From the NCBI GenBank assembly GCA_002714465.1, contig PAXL01000037.1, positions 1 through 5,022 on the forward strand: a DNA stretch of 5,022 nucleotides, read 5' to 3'. The translations under genes and the position numbers were made by a program. The notes beneath the pieces were generated by a model. It was given only the letters and a program-made list of their open reading frames with translations, searched no databases and was not told the DNA's origin. Below are positions 1 through 5,022 of the stretch, piece after piece; position 1 is the first letter of the stretch; each line of letters starts with the position of its first letter. This DNA is from Gemmatimonadota bacterium. GTDB taxonomy: Bacteria; Latescibacterota; UBA2968.

Positions 1-2216
1 TTGGCCTGGTGGAGATTCATCAGCCTGACGGCGGTGTCGGCGCCCGATTCGAGCGTCATTTCTTCGAGCTTGTATTCGGGATCGTCACGCAGGTCCTGCA
101 GTTCCCTGAGGCATTCGACCCAGTTCCAGCCCGAGGTCTCCCACCGGCGAAGGAGTGCCAGCAACCGGAAGAGATTGCCAGCTCTAGAGCTGCCCATAGG
201 CATGATGGTCGCGAAAGCGAGGATGCCTAGGTCCTCGAGAATCAGCTCGATTGCGACTGAAGGAGGATGTGTCTGCAGCCATCTCTCAACCCGTTTGAGT
301 CGGCCGAATGCGTTGCCGATTCGAGCCGCCGTATCAGAAGGGAGACTGGTCGGAACCTCGCCTCGATAGTCGAAGTGGCCGTCGTAGCTCCTGACAGCGT
401 AGAGCTCGTCGTCACCGAGGCCTACCCACCGGCCGCGAAGGTGGCCAACTAGAGGGATGGGGTTGTGAGGTGTGTTGACGGCCTCGAGCAATTCAATCAG
501 GTCGTGCAGATCTTCTGACTCGCGGAGCTTTCCGCTGCCCGCGATCGAAAACGGGATACCCAAATGCTCGAGTGCACGTGCATACGTAGTGAGTTGTCCT
601 GTCGTCCTTGTGAGGATCATGAAGTCACCCGGTGATGCTTCGGTCAGGGCGAATGCGGAGACCGATTCATCTTGGGCGATCGACGCGCCGATGAATCTCG
701 CGATGCGTCCAGCGTCCTCTTTCGCGATGAGCGTTCGGTCGTTGCCTGCGATCTTGTCGATCGTGAGCGACACGACCTGAGATGGGTGTGGCCCTGGCTC
801 ACGATATGCCGCAAGCGGGCTGAAAGATGCCTGGTAGCGTGGGTCGAAGCGTTCGAAGACTGGTTCGAATGCGCCGTTAATCCAGTCGCAAAGACCACCG
901 AACGAGCGAAAGCTCGTGTTCAAGTCGAGAGTGTGTCCACCCGATTCACGAATCCGCTCACGAACGTCCCGAAAGACGTCTAGGTCGGCTCGGCGAAAAC
1001 GGTATATGGCCTGTTTCTCGTCCCCGACGAGAAACAGGCTCCCTGGCCTGGGACGACATTCACGCCAGTCCGAAATCTCGGGGTTGTCCGCGGTCAGGTA
1101 GAGGAGGATCTCAGCCTGGAGCGGGTCCGTATCCTGGAACTCGTCGACGAACAGCCTTCGGTAGCGGTGCTGGAAGTCTCTGCGGAGTAGTGGTTGTTCG
1201 GCGAGCAGACGAGCCGTCTGCACCAGCAGGTCTTGGAAAGTGAGCGTGCCGGCTTCGAATCGACGCTCCCGATGTGCATTTATGGCCTCGTCGACAAAGG
1301 CAGCGATGGTCGGGTAGATCGACTTTCGCCATTGTGTAAGGGCGGGACGGATTGTGCCGGCGAGGATTTTGGGCAATTCCGTATCTCGGATCTCGCGGGC
1401 TTTCGCTTGGTGGGGTGCCCAGCGCTTAAGGGTTACGGCACCCGAGCGAAGGTCGAGGAGCGACAGCAGATATCGCTGGTTGCTTTCGGAGTCGAGACCC
1501 CGGTTTCTAAGAAATGTGTTCGCTCGAATCAGAGCTTTCTGCAGACGATCCGGTCTTTCCACCGTGGGATTGGGTATCCAAGCTGAGGTGGCTTCGATCC
1601 ACTCACGAGCCCGGTCCGCCGGTTCCGAAAGGGGTGTGGGAGGTACATCGGTCCAAGCGAGGGCGACGTCGGTGAACTGAGAACGTCGACGGAAAAAGTC
1701 AAATAACTCCTCGGTGCGGAAGCCCCAGCTGTCGAAGGTGTCGAGGCGCGGGTCACGATCGGCGTAACGGTCGAGAACGAAGGCATTCCAGGCTTCCCGA
1801 AGGGACACCCTCTCACCCCGCTCGTCGAGTTCGGTGAAGTTTGGTGGAAGACCCACCTCAAGCGGACGGTCTCGCAGGAGGCGCGCACAGAACGCGTGGA
1901 TCGTGCCGATGTAGCACTGGTCGATCCGGTCGATCGCTTCGGAAAGATACGTTCTCTCGACATCGTCAGAAGCAGCCGTCCAGGTTTCTCTAAGTGCTTC
2001 GTGAAAACGCGCCCTCATTTCGCCGGCGGCCTTCTTGGTGAAGGTTATCGCGGCGATATGCTGGACGTCCTCTCGACCCGTGCGAATCACCTCAACCATG
2101 CGACCGACGAGGGCGTGCGTCTTGCCTGCGCCCGCACCGGCCTGAACGAGGAGGTTGCGGTCTAGGTCCGTGAGTATCTGATGGCGAGCCTTCTGATCTG
2201 TCAGTTTGATAGCCAT
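1..2216 (-). CDS. addA: AddA-like UvrD/RecB-family helicase, C-terminal part beyond window
   Basis: Partial gene: 738 complete codons are visible, with no stop in frame, and the 3' end is cut by the left window edge. It is a superfamily 1A DNA helicase, probably the motor subunit partnering the AddB-like protein. Motifs in order: Q motif LTDQ (5-8); Walker A AGAGAGKT with K32 and T33; motif Ia ITFTKKAAGEM (57-67); Ib-like GTIHAFC (104-110); LTFQDLL (325-331); Walker B DEFQDTDP (358-365); motif III VGDEKQAIYRFR (397-408); motif IV LNTSFRS (432-438); and motif V VRLMNLHQA (730-738), where the sequence ends just before the expected KGLE. TIHAFC followed by LLRERPLE and the DEFQDTDP form fit AddA/RecB better than UvrD or PcrA. 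The ATG at 2216 is the only possible start, because the upstream in-frame TGA at 2256-2258 is followed by no other start codon. AddA proteins are usually 1,000-1,250 residues, so motif VI and any nuclease domain lie outside. RecB-like or AdnB-like names remain possible. Confidence 0.92.
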   Translation of the reverse strand, partial: MAIKLTDQKARHQILTDLDRNLLVQAGAGAGKTHALVGRMVEVIRTGREDVQHIAAITFTKKAAGEMRARFHEALRETWTAASDDVERTYLSEAIDRIDQCYIGTIHAFCARLLRDRPLEVGLPPNFTELDERGERVSLREAWNAFVLDRYADRDPRLDTFDSWGFRTEELFDFFRRRSQFTDVALAWTDVPPTPLSEPADRAREWIEATSAWIPNPTVERPDRLQKALIRANTFLRNRGLDSESNQRYLLSLLDLRSGAVTLKRWAPHQAKAREIRDTELPKILAGTIRPALTQWRKSIYPTIAAFVDEAINAHRERRFEAGTLTFQDLLVQTARLLAEQPLLRRDFQHRYRRLFVDEFQDTDPLQAEILLYLTADNPEISDWRECRPRPGSLFLVGDEKQAIYRFRRADLDVFRDVRERIRESGGHTLDLNTSFRSFGGLCDWINGAFEPVFERFDPRYQASFSPLAAYREPGPHPSQVVSLTIDKIAGNDRTLIAKEDAGRIARFIGASIAQDESVSAFALTEASPGDFMILTRTTGQLTTYARALEHLGIPFSIAGSGKLRESEDLHDLIELLEAVNTPHNPIPLVGHLRGRWVGLGDDELYAVRSYDGHFDYRGEVPTSLPSDTAARIGNAFGRLKRVERWLQTHPPSVAIELILEDLGILAFATIMPMGSSRAGNLFRLLALLRRWETSGWNWVECLRELQDLRDDPEYKLEEMTLESGADTAVRLMNLHQA
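2201..2216 (-). other. 16-base overlap of addB end and addA start
   Basis: The addA ATG (2214-2216) lies inside the last codons of addB, whose TGA is at 2201-2203, and the two frames differ. Upstream of the ATG the coding strand reads GCGAGCGA, which is only weakly purine-rich and is not a good Shine-Dalgarno sequence. Ribosomes finishing addB probably restart on addA. This would link production of the two subunits and indicates a shared transcript. The overlap is seen directly; coupling is inferred. Confidence 0.85.
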
Positions 2217-5002
2217 TCGCTCGCAAGCTCGATCAGGTCGGTGTTCGTGTCCGTCTCAGGCTCGATCGATAAGGCCCTCGGCAGCATCTGATCCTTTTCA
2301 CAGATAGATTTGTAGTCGCAGAACCGGCACTGCGGGGTCTTCTGGATCGGGGGGAAGGCCCCCTTGCTCGCCAAGCCGAGTATTGGGCGCAGCAGGTCGC
2401 CCAAGTTCTCGCGGTCAGGGGGGGGCGCTTTCATCTTCCGTCCGTGCTCGCGATCGCTCGCGAAGTAGTAGCCCGAGACGATCGGCCCCCCCTCGTCTCG
2501 CTGACTCAGGATCTCGGAAAGTGCATGAGCATACAGGGCCCACTGCAGGTGCTGGCCTCCGCCGAGCAGATCCGATTCGTTATACGCGCTTGCAGAGCCG
2601 GTCTTGTAGTCCCAAATGACGTAGCCATCGGCTGTTTGATCGACCCTGTCGATCAGGCCGCGAAGCTGGATGTCCACGTCACCTAAAGACAATGATACGG
2701 GCTCAGGATGGTTGAGAGCTCCCTCGGCTTCGAAGCCGAAGCTCACCTCGAATTCCTTCGGTCGATGATCGGTGGGTCGCTTGCTTTCTTCCGAAAGGAA
2801 CACGTGTGCTGCGGTCTCGAGACGGGCGACATCGGTTTCGTACGCAAGCGGGTTCGGAGGAGGGTGTTCCCGACTCGTTCGGTCGATCAGGTGTTTGAGG
2901 ATCTGGCGAATATGTTCTTCATCACGCTCCGGGTCGGGTAGCCGGTCCTGAATATCAGTCATGAACTTCTGATACAGCTCGTGGAGCAGGGATCCGAAGT
3001 CGAGTGGTGAAAGCCATCTGGTGGCGTCGACGGCGTCCTCGTCGGGGGGCTGGATCCCCAGCAAATACCGCCAGAGATAGCGCATGGGGCATCGCGCCAG
3101 CGTTTCGAGTCGAGAGGCCGACCATATCGTCTGGCTGTCGAGCGCGTCGGTCGCAGTCGTGATGCCTTTGTAGCGTGTGAACGTGCTGCTCGATCTGGCC
3201 AAGTCAGCGGCCCGACCCTCGAACAGCCAGGGCGAGTATTCGGTCAGCGCGTCAGGGTGCCCGGCGCTCCTTGCCCAGCTTAGCTTCCAGCTGGCAACGT
3301 CCGAAGCCGATGATCGGTCACCAATCAGCGATATGAACGCGGGTTCAGCCGTTTTCGACCGCATATGATGGAAGAGAGAGGCAGGCTCGGACTCCTGACC
3401 GTCAGCAGGGCTGTATACCGAGGCTGTCAGCGTCACGCGATGGGCAAGACCAAGGACACGGGTCAGATGCCAAACCTGGGCGATCGGGCGTGTTCGGAGC
3501 ATCTCGAGCTCTCCCGAAACCCTTTCACGCTCGTGGTCGAGCAGAAGCGGGTCTTCTCCTGGCGTTCCAGGGAAGGAGGCACTATCCAGACCAATTATGA
3601 AAAGGTGCTCGCGGTCAGAAAATCCTGCGCGGTCGAGGGGTACGACGTTGATATGTCCTGGTCGGGGCGAGAGAGCTTCAAACCGGTGTTGATCGATCAC
3701 ATCCAGCAGCGTTCGAGCGCAATCGGACGTTACTTCCTCGGTGTCGCTGTGCTCGGACAGGTCCTCCAGTCTCCTGATCAGGGAGTCGCGCGCTGGCTCT
3801 TCGGATTCAGTGAGCGTCGTGACGTGGTCGGTGAGAAGCTGGGCGCCGAGCCTCGCGAGCTGCGCTGCCCTTGTCTTTGGTGTGGCGGCAACTTTGCGAA
3901 GATCCCGGAGCAATTTCGAGATCTTTTCGGCCGTCAGGTTCGCGTTCAGAAGCCGCCCAGATAGGAGCGCGTCGAGCCAGAAGTCATCACCAGTTGCAAC
4001 CCATTCGTAAGTGGCCCGAACCGCCTGACCCGCTCGCGTTGAAAGAATAGATACACCTGCTCCGAATGTTGCCGGGATGTCGAGCTTCGTGATCGCGTCG
4101 TATGCGTATGTCAGGAGGTCGGGTGTCGTGCAGACGATTTCGACTTCGTCGAGAGGGAGGTCATTCGCCAGCGTTCGATCGAGCGCCGTCCGGATCTCGA
4201 TTTCGGGACCCGTAGTCCGCACCAGGTCGACGTGGTCGAGATCGTGGTCGTCTGACCCCGCACACAGGATCCTGCCAGCCGGTTCGCAGTCGATGTTGCA
4301 GAGGAGAGGATGCTTCGAGAGGCTGTGTGCGGCGATCGTTTCGGGGATCGCCGTTCCATAGTCGCTGCGACCGATCCGGATCAGGTCTCCGTTTGTCAGC
4401 GCGTCCACGAATGGTTGAGTGAGACCTGGTAGCGGTGTTTCGTCGAGAATGGCGTAGACAGCTTCAGGCCACAACTCGCTTTCCTGCTGTGTGAGCTGGG
4501 TGGTAGCGCTCTTGAACAGGTCGGGACCATCGAACCAGCGTTTTGTTTCAAGACAGTCCTCGTAGGACCAGTAGAGATGTGCGAGTGCACGAAGCTTGTC
4601 ATCTCCTCGCTGACCCAGCAGCGACTTAGCGGAGATACCAGATATCCTGAGAGCCCGCAGCGTGCGGTGGATCGATCGGAGGAGACCTTGGCTAAAGGTC
4701 TGGTTTCTGAAGTAGACGTTGTTCGATCGGGCAAGGTATGCCCTGAGGATCGGAGCTAGCTCGATCAGATCCGCGTCCTTCGGGAGATGACGCCAACCCT
4801 GAGCTACCAGACCCGGTTCGCTGATTTCTCGGGCGATGTCTTCGGGTGTAGCGAACCGAACGTTAATCCAGCTGGTCCCAGATCTAGCGAGCGCAGCACC
4901 CAGAGCGGATCCCGCCTGAACGGACGGGACGAGGACGACCTTGCGTGCGAGTGGATGCGCATTGCAGAGTTGTGCGAGCTGCTGGATCTGGTAGGAGGGC
5001 AT
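2201..5002 (-). CDS. addB: AddB-like helicase-nuclease subunit with C-terminal PD-(D/E)XK nuclease
   Basis: This 933-residue cytoplasmic protein is probably the nuclease/scaffold subunit of an AddAB-type DNA end-resection enzyme. Residues 1-600 look like an AddB helicase-like region. Where Walker A would sit there is VPSVQAGSALG (about 25-35), not GxxGxGKT, so no ATP site is seen. Residues 447-479 resemble the conserved AddB/RecC stretch ending GLDSASFPG. The nuclease domain spans about 625-905. It has H674 in GSLLHELYQ, D785 in GLIDRVD, D798 and K800 in WDYKTG, and the downstream motif with Q820 and Y824. Cysteines C638, C892, C895 and C901 (one distant, then CX2CX5C) match the iron-sulfur staple of AddB nucleases. 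The length is at the short end for AddB; Bacillus AddB is near 1,170 residues. The ATG at 5002 gives a natural N terminus, but the frame stays open to the window edge, so an earlier start is possible. Family assignment is confident. The gene symbol is by similarity, and a Cas4-like or other RecB-type role is less likely given the helicase partner. Confidence 0.9.
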   Translation of the reverse strand: MPSYQIQQLAQLCNAHPLARKVVLVPSVQAGSALGAALARSGTSWINVRFATPEDIAREISEPGLVAQGWRHLPKDADLIELAPILRAYLARSNNVYFRNQTFSQGLLRSIHRTLRALRISGISAKSLLGQRGDDKLRALAHLYWSYEDCLETKRWFDGPDLFKSATTQLTQQESELWPEAVYAILDETPLPGLTQPFVDALTNGDLIRIGRSDYGTAIPETIAAHSLSKHPLLCNIDCEPAGRILCAGSDDHDLDHVDLVRTTGPEIEIRTALDRTLANDLPLDEVEIVCTTPDLLTYAYDAITKLDIPATFGAGVSILSTRAGQAVRATYEWVATGDDFWLDALLSGRLLNANLTAEKISKLLRDLRKVAATPKTRAAQLARLGAQLLTDHVTTLTESEEPARDSLIRRLEDLSEHSDTEEVTSDCARTLLDVIDQHRFEALSPRPGHINVVPLDRAGFSDREHLFIIGLDSASFPGTPGEDPLLLDHERERVSGELEMLRTRPIAQVWHLTRVLGLAHRVTLTASVYSPADGQESEPASLFHHMRSKTAEPAFISLIGDRSSASDVASWKLSWARSAGHPDALTEYSPWLFEGRAADLARSSSTFTRYKGITTATDALDSQTIWSASRLETLARCPMRYLWRYLLGIQPPDEDAVDATRWLSPLDFGSLLHELYQKFMTDIQDRLPDPERDEEHIRQILKHLIDRTSREHPPPNPLAYETDVARLETAAHVFLSEESKRPTDHRPKEFEVSFGFEAEGALNHPEPVSLSLGDVDIQLRGLIDRVDQTADGYVIWDYKTGSASAYNESDLLGGGQHLQWALYAHALSEILSQRDEGGPIVSGYYFASDREHGRKMKAPPPDRENLGDLLRPILGLASKGAFPPIQKTPQCRFCDYKSICEKDQMLPRALSIEPETDTNTDLIELASEWLSN
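2418..2425. repeat. Homopolymer of eight G (C8 on the coding strand)
   Basis: An uninterrupted run of eight identical bases lies inside addB and encodes the prolines of KAPPPDREN (residues 859-861). It sits between the catalytic motifs and the three C-terminal iron-sulfur cysteines. A one-base slip would shift the frame before C892, C895 and C901. Confidence 0.9.
2486..2492. repeat. Homopolymer of seven C (G7 on the coding strand)
   Basis: A run of seven identical bases in addB encodes part of DEGGP (residues 836-840). It lies 60 bases from the eight-base run and is complementary to it in the message. Confidence 0.9.
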
Positions 5003-5022
5003 CAGGATGGAAATATAGGGAG
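5003..5022 (-). promoter_or_regulatory. addB start region with weak -10-like hexamer and no clear ribosome binding site
   Basis: These 20 bases are the only ones outside the annotated frames. On the coding strand they contain TATATT (5012-5017), one mismatch from TATAAT, ending nine bases before the ATG. No AGGAGG-like sequence is present. If the hexamer is a real -10 element, transcription would begin at or near the ATG and give a leaderless message. The frame of addB also remains open through this stretch, so it could equally be coding sequence of a longer protein. A -35 region would lie outside the window. Confidence 0.2.

Noticed and set aside
1..369. A plus-strand open frame at the left edge
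   Set aside because: It is antisense to addA, covering the region up to motif V. No ribosome site or recognisable protein family.
1529..1963. A 144-codon open frame on the minus strand
   Set aside because: It is in another frame of the same strand as addA, which carries the helicase motifs here. The translation is low-complexity, rich in S, T, P and R, without a domain.
2450..2457. GCGATCGC, identical to the cyanobacterial HIP1 word
   Set aside because: I see only one copy in 5 kb, far below the density of a HIP1-rich genome. It is better counted as one of the CGATCG copies.
2418..2492. G7/C8 stem considered as a terminator
   Set aside because: The loop is about 60 bases, no T-rich tail follows on the coding strand, and the reading frame continues through it for over 200 bases.
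3690..3699. Perfect palindrome TGATCGATCA, considered as an operator
   Set aside because: It is internal to addB with no start or gene boundary nearby, and GATC words are common throughout the window.
3365..3964. A 199-codon open frame on the plus strand
   Set aside because: It lies wholly antisense to addB, which has clear family motifs across the region. Its translation shows no recognisable domain and is rich in arginine and serine, as antisense shadows of GC-rich genes are.
1..5022. CRISPR, tRNA, rRNA, insertion sequence or anti-phage defence cassette
   Set aside because: No repeat-spacer pattern, no cloverleaf-like segment, and no inverted terminal repeats or transposase. The nuclease-helicase pair is explained by AddAB-type repair without invoking a defence system.

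Overview
This is a fully coding bacterial window that holds two genes, both on the minus strand and in the order addB-like then addA-like. Together they look like a heterodimeric helicase-nuclease of the AddAB (RexAB) class, which resects double-strand DNA ends for recombinational repair. I find no RNA genes, mobile elements, CRISPR arrays or intergenic gap of any size. The only sequence outside the two frames is 20 bases at the right edge.

Right part (5002 down to 2201): a 933-residue AddB-like protein. Its N-terminal two thirds resemble a helicase fold without a recognisable Walker A motif. Its C-terminal third is a RecB/AddB-type PD-(D/E)XK nuclease with the four cysteines expected for an iron-sulfur cluster.

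Left part (2216 down to 1): the N-terminal 738 residues of an AddA-like UvrD-family (SF1A) helicase. The frame carries recognisable Q, I, Ia, Ib, II, III, IV and V motifs and runs off the left edge inside motif V. The part that would carry motif VI and any C-terminal nuclease is not visible. I checked this frame codon by codon from 2216 to 3 and found no stop.

The two frames overlap by 16 bases, which suggests one operon with translational coupling and matched production of the two subunits. By inference, AddA supplies ATP-driven translocation. AddB supplies a nuclease active site and a helicase-like scaffold that in characterised AddAB enzymes reads the recombination hotspot sequence.

Organism: a bacterium with moderately high GC (high fifties percent by eye). 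The compact AddB type would fit several environmental lineages such as Gemmatimonadota, but this is a weak guess and the window does not fix the taxon. I see no new system here. The secondary signals are two long G/C homopolymers inside the nuclease domain, a strong excess of the palindrome CGATCG, and a start region for addB without a clear Shine-Dalgarno sequence.
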